Assembly (NCBI GenBank): GCA_021154065.1 | Contig: JAJKJG010000320.1 | Span: forward strand, 1-7,262 | Length of the DNA stretch: 7,262 nucleotides | Reading direction: 5' to 3' | Source of the DNA: Methylobacterium sp. | GTDB taxonomy: Bacteria; Pseudomonadota; Alphaproteobacteria; Rhizobiales; Beijerinckiaceae | Part shown: in pieces, positions 1 through 5,491 of the stretch | Position numbering within the stretch: position 1 is the first letter of the stretch | Layout of the letters: each line of letters opens with the position of its first letter | Position numbers and translations under genes: made by a program | The notes under the pieces: generated by a model | Told to the model about the DNA's origin: nothing | What the model saw: only the letters and a program-made list of their open reading frames with translations | Databases searched by the model: none

Positions 1-1
1 G

Positions 2-220
2 TCCGCTTCGACGCTTGACGGTTTCGCGCGCTCGCAAGGCGCATGGATCGTCTCGATCACGCCGCCTCCCGGCCACTACGAGTCGGGCGCAGTGGGGCTG
101 CATAGGCGCCTGCCAAAAGGGGCGCCGACGATCGGTGTCGGACCGGACGGCGGCTTGGAGAACGAGCCGCACAAAGATCCGCGCGGGGCGCCAGGCGACT
201 GGCATCCTAAAACATTGTGA
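2..220 (+). CDS. Possible C-terminal fragment of an unrecognised protein (left edge)
   Basis: This frame is open from the window edge to a TGA at 218-220, giving 72 residues with no start in view. Its composition is mixed rather than arginine-rich (for example GAWIVSITPPPGHYES early and PTIGVGPDGGLENEPHKDP later), unlike the overlapping frame from position 15, which is almost all Arg/Ser/Ala. About three quarters of third codon positions are G or C. I do not recognise the family and see no domain or membrane segment. One minus-strand frame is also open across this stretch, so chance openness in GC-rich DNA is a real alternative. Another frame stops very early (VRFDA then TGA at 16-18) and could equally be the true end of an upstream gene. 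Confidence 0.27.
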   Translation, partial: SASTLDGFARSQGAWIVSITPPPGHYESGAVGLHRRLPKGAPTIGVGPDGGLENEPHKDPRGAPGDWHPKTL

Positions 221-402
221 GCCGGTCCCTGTCGTCCTGCTCCCTTGCTCTTTGACAGTGCGAAGACTTCGCCCGGGAACGCCCGGGGGATTTGGCGCGC
301 CTCTCTCCCCTGGCCCCGTCTCGGCCTCGATCGGCAGCCTCGACGAGCCGGCTGTCGGCTCGGGCTGCGATCGCATCTCGCGTCCGACGACAGCCGTCAA
401 TT
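221..402. other. Intergenic stretch downstream of the FUSC-like gene
   Basis: No convincing coding frame is seen. The stretch has a 6-bp inverted repeat (GCGAAG/CTTCGC, 260-272), a direct repeat of GCCCGGG at 271-277 and 281-287, and the hairpin at 344-362 listed separately. A TTGACA at 252-257 has no matching -10 element at the usual distance. Confidence 0.5.
344..362 (-). terminator. GC-rich hairpin downstream of the FUSC-like gene
   Basis: CGAGCCG (344-350) and CGGCTCG (356-362) form a perfect 7-bp stem with a 5-base loop, about 40 bases past the minus-strand stop at 403-405. No U-run follows on the minus strand, so this is not a canonical intrinsic terminator. It may still stabilise the 3' end or assist termination. 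The placement suggests the role; function is inferred. Confidence 0.3.
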
Positions 403-888
403 TCATTGGGCGCGAAGCAGCTTCGGCACGTAGCTTATGGCCCAGGCCAAGAGGACCCCGAGCGCGGTCTCGACCGTCCGAAAAAGCGCGTAGCGCCAGG
501 GGCTGTCGCTATTGTCGAGGAGCACGATGATGCCGCAGATGTAGCCGGCAATCCTCGCGCCTTCATAGGCGCCGACGCCCTGGCAGATGAGCATTGCGAT
601 CAGAATGCTCGGCGCGACCGCCCAGATGCCGACGAGGTGCATGGAGGCCGCGAGCGCGCCCGACAGCCCGCCGATCGCCGTCGCCACCAGCCTGCGAAAA
701 CCGAGCTCTCGCGATCGGGCCGGCGTAAGGTCCGTCGCGATCACGGCCGCGGCAAGAGCGAAGATCGGGTAATCGAGCTTCAGCGCCTGCGCGATCGAAA
801 ACGCCAGCGTCGCGGCGACGGCGCTGCGCGTTGCAAGCTGCAGGCCGCGCCTGAAGCTCGGGCGATCGCCATCTCCTGTGACTGCCAC
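403..888 (-). CDS. FUSC/aromatic acid exporter-like small membrane protein
   Basis: This 161-residue hydrophobic protein has about six predicted membrane segments (roughly residues 17-34, 41-53, 66-83, 88-103, 112-125 and 136-153). The opening RRGLQLATRSAVAATLAF, the PIFALAAAVIATDL stretch, the glycine/alanine-rich third helix and the C-terminal RTVETALGVLLAWA helix are typical of the N-terminal membrane domain of FUSC/ArAE proteins. Family members are linked to export of aromatic acids or other toxic compounds across the inner membrane. Full-length members add a cytosolic C-terminal domain that is missing here, so this is the compact membrane-only version, and its substrate is unknown. I chose the GTG at 886-888 because AGGA lies 8 bases upstream; the frame stays open to a start at 1008, but that extension does not look like FUSC sequence. 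It is convergent with whatever enters from the left and divergent from the 1207 gene. Confidence 0.78.
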   Translation of the reverse strand: MAVTGDGDRPSFRRGLQLATRSAVAATLAFSIAQALKLDYPIFALAAAVIATDLTPARSRELGFRRLVATAIGGLSGALAASMHLVGIWAVAPSILIAMLICQGVGAYEGARIAGYICGIIVLLDNSDSPWRYALFRTVETALGVLLAWAISYVPKLLRAQ

Positions 889-1206
889 GGCAGCTTTCCT
901 GTCGCCTACGACCACAAACCGAATGCGATACCATACAGACGGTCGAGAAAGCCAAGAGCACCTGGCACCCGTGATCGTCGGCCATTGCCGACGCACTGTC
1001 CAGATCATCCGGGCGCCTGGCTCACGCTCGTATCGGCATTCCGTTACCCTGAGGCGTGACGGATTGCTGTCTCAAGCCATCAAGCCGTGACCGCTGTTTG
1101 AACTTACGGTCCCGTGCTCACCGCAAAAGGGAGCGTGGTTTCGCGCGGCCTGCGCCTGCAACATCGTGCCTGCGCCAAGGCATCGCGCCCCGATGAAGGA
1201 AGTGCC
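889..1206. promoter_or_regulatory. Divergent intergenic region between the FUSC-like gene and the small helical protein gene
   Basis: These 318 bases separate two divergently read genes and must carry both promoters. I see no coding frame with credible composition: the plus-strand frame covering it is the arginine-rich shadow of the FUSC gene. No confident -35/-10 pair and no GGAAC-type stress sigma motif stand out on either strand. A ribosome binding site for the right-hand gene lies at 1195-1202. Confidence 0.45.
1195..1202 (+). promoter_or_regulatory. Ribosome binding site deciding the 1207 start
   Basis: GAAGGAAG ends 4 bases before the ATG at 1207. It favours this start over the in-frame GTG at 1114, whose extension is arginine-rich and unlike the rest of the protein. 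Confidence 0.6.
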
Positions 1207-1458
1207 ATGCCGCCCGACGCGGATGACGATCTCGCGTCCGATCGTGCACTCGCGGACGCGATCATCCGTGATGCGCTCAGGCGCGACGCCGACCGCGTCG
1301 TCGCCGTCGTTGCCGAGGTCATCGAACGGCTCAAGGCGAAGCGAGGTTACTCCGCGCAAGAGCTGGAGGCGGCGGCGCGGGCTCTCCTCGATGAGCTGTC
1401 GGCGGGACCCACCGAAGTCGTCGACAAGCGCCTTCGACGCTCCGACGGCGGCCGGTGA
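1207..1458 (+). CDS. Small charged helical protein of unknown function
   Basis: The product is 83 residues, soluble, with no signal peptide or membrane helix. The N-terminus is acidic (PPDADDDLASD). Residues 12-43 are likely helical (RALADAIIRDALRRDADRVV and onwards), then a short break (RGYSAQEL), a second helix around 50-65 (AQELEAAARALLDEL) and a basic, glycine-rich tail. I do not recognise the family. The alternating charged and aliphatic positions would suit a coiled-coil or helix-bundle oligomer. Clean coding composition and a strong ribosome binding site support a real gene. It lies about 150 bases ahead of the secreted-peptide gene on the same strand, with no visible terminator between, so co-transcription is possible. 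Confidence 0.62.
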   Translation: MPPDADDDLASDRALADAIIRDALRRDADRVVAVVAEVIERLKAKRGYSAQELEAAARALLDELSAGPTEVVDKRLRRSDGGR

Positions 1459-1597
1459 TGATCATCGGGAGAGGATCTTGAGGCGGCTCGAGTTCGACCG
1501 TCGGGAATGTCCGAAGCGATCAAGCATTCTTCGAGAAAGAACACGAGCTTGACCGTCCGACGGAAGCACCCACGACGGCGCCTTCCTCGGGTCCCTT

Positions 1598-1603
1598 AAG
1601 GAG
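1598..1603 (+). promoter_or_regulatory. Strong ribosome binding site of the secreted-peptide gene
   Basis: AAGGAG lies 7 bases before the ATG at 1611, a near-ideal motif and spacing. It argues that this very short gene is translated. Confidence 0.65.
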
Positions 1604-1610
1604 AAGCTGC

Positions 1611-1826
1611 ATGAAATACCTTCTATCCGGCGCCGGTCTCGCGCTCGTCGCGCTCACCGCGCTTTCAATGAGCAATGGACCAGCTCAGGCGATCGTCTAT
1701 TGCAGGACGGTCGGCATTCCCCAGGGCTGCATCGCACGTCCTGTGGCGCCCGTGGCTCGTGCCGCAGTGCGGCGGGGCACGCCTATGAACCGCGGCGGCC
1801 CGGTCAATCGCGTCGGGAGACGCTGA
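1611..1826 (+). CDS. Small exported arginine-rich two-cysteine protein
   Basis: The 71-residue product starts with a classic Sec signal peptide: MKY, a hydrophobic core at about residues 4-20, then GPAQA with likely signal peptidase I cleavage after Ala27. The predicted mature part is 44 residues, with nine arginines, no acidic residue and no lysine, so it is strongly basic. Its two cysteines (Cys31 and Cys40 of the precursor, around VGIPQG) could form a small disulfide loop in the periplasm. The C-terminus (GTPMNRGGPVNRVGRR) is repetitive, with NRGGPVNR at its centre. I recall similar small uncharacterised proteins in Bradyrhizobium-like genomes, but that is memory and not a search. The function is unknown: an envelope-binding or nucleic-acid/LPS-interacting peptide is conceivable. 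Confidence 0.72.
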   Translation: MKYLLSGAGLALVALTALSMSNGPAQAIVYCRTVGIPQGCIARPVAPVARAAVRRGTPMNRGGPVNRVGRR

Positions 1827-1844
1827 CCATTGAGGCGCGCCGCC

Positions 1845-1922
1845 ATGCAACGCGTGGCGCGTGCGTTCAACATCTCAGGCTTCGCCGCCGGCATTGCCGC
1901 CCACGCGTTCGACCATGTTTAG
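1845..1922 (+). CDS. Possible 25-codon leader peptide overlapping the channel gene start
   Basis: ATG at 1845 opens a 25-codon frame (MQRVARAFNISGFAAGIAAH, then AFDHV) ending at TAG 1920-1922. GAGG sits about 9 bases before the ATG. Its stop falls just after the ATG of the channel gene at 1915, so the two overlap by 8 bases in different frames. The channel ATG has no visible ribosome binding site of its own, which fits translational coupling through this leader. It begins 18 bases after the stop of the secreted-peptide gene, in the same frame. The overlap is seen directly; translation of so short a frame in GC-rich DNA is unproven. Confidence 0.3.
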   Translation: MQRVARAFNISGFAAGIAAHAFDHV

Positions 1923-2358
1923 ACAGCTTCTCGTGGGCGGCATCGTCAGCCTTGGAAACATCGCCGTCCATGCGATCGTCATGACGCTCGTCGTGACCGT
2001 GGTGCGCCGCGTCGGCAGCTGGGAACGCAGAAACGCGAGCGTGTGGCTCGCCTCGGTCATGGTTGCGACCGTCGGTGTTCTGCTCATGGCCCATGTCGCC
2101 GAGGTGATCGTCTGGTCCGTGACCTATCTGATCCTGGATGCCGCTCCTCCCGAGGCGGATGTCCTGTACTTCGCCTTCGTCAATTACACGACGCTGGGCT
2201 ATGGCGACATCGTTCCGGTCGAGCGCTGGCGCCTCATCGGCCCGATCACCGCGATGAACGGCATATTGCTCTTCGGCTGGTCGACGGCGGTCATTTTCGA
2301 AGTGCTGGATGTCGCAACGCAAGCTCGCCGCAGCGCGGCGGATGGACCGCGCGGCTGA
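1915..2358 (+). CDS. Small potassium-channel-like protein (Ion_trans_2 type pore)
   Basis: The 147-residue product carries the K+ selectivity filter TLGYGD (residues 93-98) inside a typical pore region (FAFVNYTTLGYGDIVPVERW). Hydrophobic segments lie at about 5-30, 43-72 and 107-130, so the two-helix pore module is preceded by one extra N-terminal helix. The short C-terminus (VATQARRSAADGPRG) has no RCK/TrkA-N domain, so no ligand gate is encoded here. Channels of this type work as tetramers in the inner membrane, conducting K+ and setting membrane potential. I chose the ATG at 1915 because the sequence before it (from a GTG at 1861) is Ser/Pro/Thr-rich and unlike the family. No clear ribosome binding site precedes it, so coupling to the 1845 leader is possible. 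It is convergent with the 2382 gene, with 23 bases between stops. Confidence 0.83.
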   Translation: MFRQLLVGGIVSLGNIAVHAIVMTLVVTVVRRVGSWERRNASVWLASVMVATVGVLLMAHVAEVIVWSVTYLILDAAPPEADVLYFAFVNYTTLGYGDIVPVERWRLIGPITAMNGILLFGWSTAVIFEVLDVATQARRSAADGPRG

Positions 2359-2381
2359 GCCTCGCTGCCAGGTTCGCGGAT

Positions 2382-2621
2382 TCAGCGGTTTCGGCGAGCA
2401 AGTTTGGCTTCGAAGTGAGGCAGCGCCGAGAGGCTCACCCACAGGGGATACCGACAGCTGATCGACAGCCTCTTGCCGTCCTTCCGAAAGAGCACGGCGT
2501 GATCCGGACCGAGAGCTTCCGCCGACCAGCGGCGTTCGGCATCAGCGTCGTTCCTGATCGCCTCCTCGAGACAGTGCCGCTGCTCGGCCGTGAGGTCGGT
2601 CGCCTTGATGTATCGCACCAC
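2382..2621 (-). CDS. Small hypothetical protein behind the AI-2E transporter gene
   Basis: This is a 79-residue soluble protein with no signal peptide. It begins RYIKATDLTAEQRHCLEEAI, which is probably helical, and has a middle stretch DHAVLFRKDGKRLSISCRYP that looks like paired beta strands. I do not recognise the family. The composition is balanced and typical of a real protein. I chose the GTG at 2619-2621 because GGAG lies 7 bases before it; an in-frame GTG at 2655-2657 would add 12 residues and start 22 bases after the transporter stop but has no ribosome binding site. Close spacing behind the transporter on the same strand suggests co-transcription, though nothing here shows a shared function. 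Confidence 0.58.
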   Translation of the reverse strand: MVRYIKATDLTAEQRHCLEEAIRNDADAERRWSAEALGPDHAVLFRKDGKRLSISCRYPLWVSLSALPHFEAKLARRNR

Positions 2622-2679
2622 AGGGCAGCTCCGCTTATTGAGCGTGTCGTGCCACACGGCGGACGGCGTGTCGACGAGC

Positions 2680-3813
2680 TCAGATCATCGAGACGGCCTT
2701 CGTGGCTTCCCGTTTCGCCGCACCGTCGATCTGCGGCTGGCCGTCGATCGGGTTCTGCCGCAGCCATTCGAGCAGCAGGACATAGCTCACCGCCAGCAGC
2801 ACAGGTCCGACGAACAGGCCAAGAAGACCATCGACGAGCATGCCGCCGATGACGCCGATCAGGATGACCGGCATCGGCACCTCCAGCCCCCTGCCCAGCA
2901 TCAACGGCCTGAGGAGATTGTCGCTGAGCCCGACGACGACGTTCCAGACCAGAAAGATGACCGCAGCCGTCGTTGAATCGGTCGCAAAGACATAGACGAC
3001 GACAGGCAGCGTCAACAGGATGAGCGGCACCTGCACGATGCCGAGCACGAGCGCGGCAAGCGTCAGGAGGCCGGTCGCCTTCAGCCCGATGGCGAAGTAG
3101 CCGATCCCCAGGAGCAGCGACTGGACCAGCGCCACGCCGACGACGCCGAGCGCCACCCCGCGGATCGTCGCGGCAGTGAGCGTGACCAGCTGCGCTGCCC
3201 GCGTTGTGCTGCCTGTGACCCGCTCCAGCAAGCGCCGGCCGAACTTGGTCGCACCCTCGCCGTAGGCGACGAGCACGGCGGCGATCGCGAACGATAGGAC
3301 GAACGCGAGCTCGCCGGTGGCGAGGCCGCCGGCGAACGACGCCAGCCATGCCGCGGGCCCGCTCAGGAGCTGGCCGTATTTGCTGACCGCCGCCGGCAGG
3401 TTGGTGGCGACAAGGGTCCAGACCTCGGTCAGTTTTTCGCCGACGAGCGGAGTGCCGTCGAGCCAGACCGGCGGCAGCGGCAAGGCCAGGTCCTGGTTTT
3501 GCACCGTCGAGATCAGCGAATAGATCGACGTCGCCAGCGACGTCACCACGATGACCATCGGCCCCAACGCCACCGCGACGCCCACCAGCCCGATCAGCAC
3601 AGCCGACCAGCGATTGCCGAGCCAGCCGGCAAGACGCAGATGCAGCGGATACAGCATCACCGCCAATATTGCCGACCACGCCAAGATGCCGGCAAACGGC
3701 AGCACGATCCGACCACAGGCGTAGAGCAGCAACGCCACGAGTCCGACCCGGATCGCGGCATCGAGCATGGTGGGCGAAGGCGTGTTGCCAGGGCGTAGGG
3801 CGTTCAGGTCCAT
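2680..3813 (-). CDS. AI-2E/PerM family transporter
   Basis: This is a 377-residue polytopic inner-membrane protein, within the usual family length of about 350-380. It has an N-terminal helix pair (about 21-57), a third helix (70-93), a hydrophilic middle portion (about 104-165) and a dense C-terminal membrane block (about 168-345). Family hallmarks near the C-terminus are SDNLLRPLMLGRG (297-309), a glycine-rich IGVIGGMLVDGL stretch and GLFVGP (332-337). Members include E. coli TqsA (autoinducer-2 export) and PerM/YdiK relatives; others are tied to Na+ or Li+/H+ antiport, so the substrate cannot be named from sequence. The frame stays open to 4020, but the extra 69 residues are arginine-rich and not family-like. 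The ATG at 3811-3813 has GGGGAG 11 bases upstream, slightly far. It lies 217 bases behind the binding-protein gene and just ahead of the small hypothetical gene. Confidence 0.87.
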   Translation of the reverse strand: MDLNALRPGNTPSPTMLDAAIRVGLVALLLYACGRIVLPFAGILAWSAILAVMLYPLHLRLAGWLGNRWSAVLIGLVGVAVALGPMVIVVTSLATSIYSLISTVQNQDLALPLPPVWLDGTPLVGEKLTEVWTLVATNLPAAVSKYGQLLSGPAAWLASFAGGLATGELAFVLSFAIAAVLVAYGEGATKFGRRLLERVTGSTTRAAQLVTLTAATIRGVALGVVGVALVQSLLLGIGYFAIGLKATGLLTLAALVLGIVQVPLILLTLPVVVYVFATDSTTAAVIFLVWNVVVGLSDNLLRPLMLGRGLEVPMPVILIGVIGGMLVDGLLGLFVGPVLLAVSYVLLLEWLRQNPIDGQPQIDGAAKREATKAVSMI

Positions 3814-3871
3814 AAGCCGCCGCGCTCCCCGAAGGAGTTCCGGGCCGCGAGTCTGCGGGACTGCCTCCCGT

Positions 3872-3890
3872 GCCGAGCGCGAGGCTCGGC
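3872..3890 (-). repeat. Inverted repeat upstream of the AI-2E transporter gene
   Basis: GCCGAGC (3872-3878) and GCTCGGC (3884-3890) form a perfect 7-bp stem with a 5-base loop, about 60 bases before the transporter start. It could be a 5' leader hairpin, a regulator site, or the last of a series of hairpins behind the binding-protein gene. No U-run follows on either strand. Confidence 0.4.
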
Positions 3891-3971
3891 GGCGGTGGGC
3901 ACGCTCGGTGCCGCATCGATGCCGGTTCAACGCGTAAGGGAAAGCTGACTGCGAGACTTGATTGAATCGGA

Positions 3972-3997
3972 CACTCCGGGCGAAGGCTCCCCGAGTG
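3972..3997 (-). repeat. Imperfect hairpin in the binding-protein/transporter gap
   Basis: CACTC (3972-3976) pairs with GAGTG (3993-3997). After one C/C mismatch, GGG (3978-3980) pairs with CCC (3989-3991), leaving an 8-base loop. It lies next to the hairpins at 4001-4017 and 4021-4042. Confidence 0.35.
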
Positions 3998-4000
3998 CAC

Positions 4001-4017
4001 CGCGCAAGGCTTGCGCG
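4001..4017 (-). terminator. Perfect palindromic hairpin just behind the TRAP binding-protein gene
   Basis: CGCGCAAG (4001-4008) and CTTGCGCG (4010-4017) are exact reverse complements around one central base; as RNA this is a 7-bp stem with a 3-base loop. It lies about 14 bases past the stop of the minus-strand gene. No U-tract follows, so it is terminator-like only by position and stability. Confidence 0.38.
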
Positions 4018-4020
4018 CAT

Positions 4021-4042
4021 GTCGCGGCTTCTACGCCGCGAC
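4021..4042 (-). terminator. Hairpin carrying the binding-protein stop codon in its loop
   Basis: GTCGCGGC (4021-4028) and GCCGCGAC (4035-4042) form a perfect 8-bp GC-rich stem around a 6-base loop. On the minus strand the loop reads GTAGAA and holds the TAG stop (4031-4033) of the binding-protein gene. The 5' arm therefore encodes its last residues. It may protect the mRNA 3' end or contribute to termination together with the next hairpin; there is no U-run. Confidence 0.42.
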
Positions 4043-5371
4043 GTGATGAACCTGGGCAGGCTCGGAGGAGCTCACGCCCTGGCCGCTCAGCAAAGCTGCC
4101 CGCCGCTCGGCGATAAGGTGATCGATATAGTTGATGGCGAGAGAGAGCACGGCCGTTCGCTGCTCGTCGAATTCGCCGCGCGCGGCGCTCTCGGCGAGCC
4201 GCTCGACCGCGCGGTCGACGCCGGCGCGGATGGCATCGAGCTCGGCAGGCGTCCGGGCCTCCTTGATCGAGGCGATCACCTCGCGTATCCGCGCCAGCAG
4301 AGCCGTCTGATCCTGCTCATCGCGGAATCCGAGGAAGCGAAGCAGGACCAAGAATCCCGAGCCGAGGGCGCCGGCCAGCATGGGCCCGTAGAACAGCCAA
4401 TCCCCGTACCGCTCCATCAAGCTCGTCTCTTCACCGCCATAATAGACCTTCGCGCCGGGATGGAGCGGATAGACCGCGTCCTTTTCGGTGCTCGCCGCCT
4501 TGATCAGGTTTGCGATCGGCGCTTCCCCGGAAACGGCCTGGCGCTCCTGGAACAGCGTCCGGGTCAGGGCCGTGATCGCGTCTGCCGCAACGTTGCGGTT
4601 CGCGACGAGGTAGGTCGCGACCGTGATCGTGGTCACGCTCTCCTCCGGCAGGGAGGGCGAGCCGCCGAACTGTCCGGCCTCGATCTCGCCTGACTCATAG
4701 GCGGGATTTGCGGCCACAAGGGCTTCAGCTTCATCCAAGGAGACGAATGCGAGCTTCCGGCGGCTGGCGCTGCGCACCGCCGCCCAGCTTTCGCCGAGCT
4801 TGACGCCGCGCGTCGTCGGAACGACGAACAGCAACGCGTCCACGGCTCGGGTGCGGATCGCCGTCGATACTTCCAAAGGGACCGGGGCGAGCGTTCTGGT
4901 TTCGCCGGGGGCTCGATAATGCTGTCGCAGCGTGCGCAGGAGCGAGTCGTTGGCGCCTGGCGGGCCGATCACGCCGATCGTCTTGCCTTTGAGGTCCCCG
5001 AAGCTTTCGACGCCTGTCTTTTCGGCAGCGACGATGACGACGGGATCGGTGTGAAGCAGCGCGACGGCTTGAGCCTGCTCCGAACCATTCCCGTCGCTGC
5101 GCACCACGGCGAGCTGCGCCTCACCCTTCTTGAGGCGCTCCATCGCATCGGCGGGGCCGGAGCTCGGCACGATCGAGAGCCGCACCGGCGCGCCGCCGGC
5201 GACGAACTTGCGGGCAAATGCCGAGATCAGGGCAGCATCGTCGAAGTCGGCCGGCCCGACCGCCACCGTCAGGACAGTGGGTCGCGAAAGGCGATACCAG
5301 GCAGTCGCACCAAGAGCGATGGCGACGCACACGCAGCACACCACGAGCGCCCAGCGCAGTATCCTGCTCAA
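4031..5371 (-). CDS. Membrane-anchored TAXI-family TRAP solute-binding protein
   Basis: The product is 446 residues. A hydrophobic helix at about 7-26 is followed by RPTVLTVAVGP, a start typical of TAXI-type binding proteins. Two lobes follow: residues 35-115 include the AQLAVVRSDG stretch, and residues 120-300 include GDLKGKTIGVIGPPGAND. A second helix (about 327-347) leads to a charged helical tail (about 355-430) ending in AEPAQVHHVAA-like sequence (residues 438-446: PAQVHHVAA). The binding domain should face the periplasm and the tail the cytoplasm. TAXI proteins usually feed small organic acids to a TRAP membrane component, but no such subunit is encoded in the window, so substrate and partner are unknown. 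The start is TTG at 5369-5371, with AAGGGAG 9 bases upstream. Two hairpins lie at its 3' end. It is divergent from the 5673 gene. Confidence 0.82.
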   Translation of the reverse strand: MSRILRWALVVCCVCVAIALGATAWYRLSRPTVLTVAVGPADFDDAALISAFARKFVAGGAPVRLSIVPSSGPADAMERLKKGEAQLAVVRSDGNGSEQAQAVALLHTDPVVIVAAEKTGVESFGDLKGKTIGVIGPPGANDSLLRTLRQHYRAPGETRTLAPVPLEVSTAIRTRAVDALLFVVPTTRGVKLGESWAAVRSASRRKLAFVSLDEAEALVAANPAYESGEIEAGQFGGSPSLPEESVTTITVATYLVANRNVAADAITALTRTLFQERQAVSGEAPIANLIKAASTEKDAVYPLHPGAKVYYGGEETSLMERYGDWLFYGPMLAGALGSGFLVLLRFLGFRDEQDQTALLARIREVIASIKEARTPAELDAIRAGVDRAVERLAESAARGEFDEQRTAVLSLAINYIDHLIAERRAALLSGQGVSSSEPAQVHHVAA

Positions 5372-5380
5372 TGATCAGGT

Positions 5381-5387
5381 CTCCCTT
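5381..5387 (-). promoter_or_regulatory. Ribosome binding site supporting a TTG start
   Basis: On the minus strand AAGGGAG ends 9 bases before TTG (5369-5371). The signal peptide begins directly after this start and no better ATG or GTG is near, so the rare codon is well supported. Confidence 0.6.
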
Positions 5388-5419
5388 GGCGGCCAGCGGT
5401 CTGGCAGAGTCGCCGCGGT

Positions 5420-5435
5420 GCGAGGCTCGCCTCGC
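5420..5435. repeat. Palindrome near the binding-protein gene start
   Basis: GCGAGGC (5420-5426) and GCCTCGC (5429-5435) are exact reverse complements separated by 2 bases, about 50 bases upstream of the TTG start. The near-continuous dyad suits a dimeric repressor site better than an RNA hairpin. The regulator is unknown. Confidence 0.38.
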
Positions 5436-5473
5436 GCGTCGATGCACAGGCTAGCTCACCGCCAGTCTATTGT

Positions 5474-5491
5474 CTGCCCTTGATCGGGCAG
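5474..5491. repeat. Inverted repeat in the middle of the divergent region
   Basis: CTGCCC (5474-5479) and GGGCAG (5486-5491) flank a 6-base spacer. The arms extend to TGTC/GACA if one base is bulged. The spacing of about one helical turn fits a dimeric regulator serving both divergent genes, but no regulator gene is in view. Confidence 0.38.

Noticed and set aside
252..257. Perfect TTGACA as a -35 promoter element
   Set aside because: The positions 16-18 bases downstream are GC-rich with no -10-like hexamer, and no plus-strand gene follows for more than 900 bases.
292..1059. Long plus-strand open frame of 255 codons
   Set aside because: It is arginine-, aspartate- and histidine-rich without hydrophobic segments and lies opposite the FUSC-like gene, whose frame has clear membrane helices. 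It is an antisense shadow.
1861..1914. N-terminal extension of the channel from GTG 1861
   Set aside because: The 18 residues are Ser/Pro/Thr/Ala-rich and lack a ribosome binding site, and the first membrane helix starts just after the ATG at 1915. It is kept only as an alternative.
2435..4000. Minus-strand open frame of 521 codons overlapping the AI-2E gene
   Set aside because: Its product is mostly Arg/Ala/Gly without a fold or family, while the neighbouring frame encodes a clear AI-2E transporter.
3814..4020. N-terminal extension of the AI-2E transporter to 4020
   Set aside because: The 69 extra residues are arginine-rich with no family resemblance and would overlap the hairpin region.
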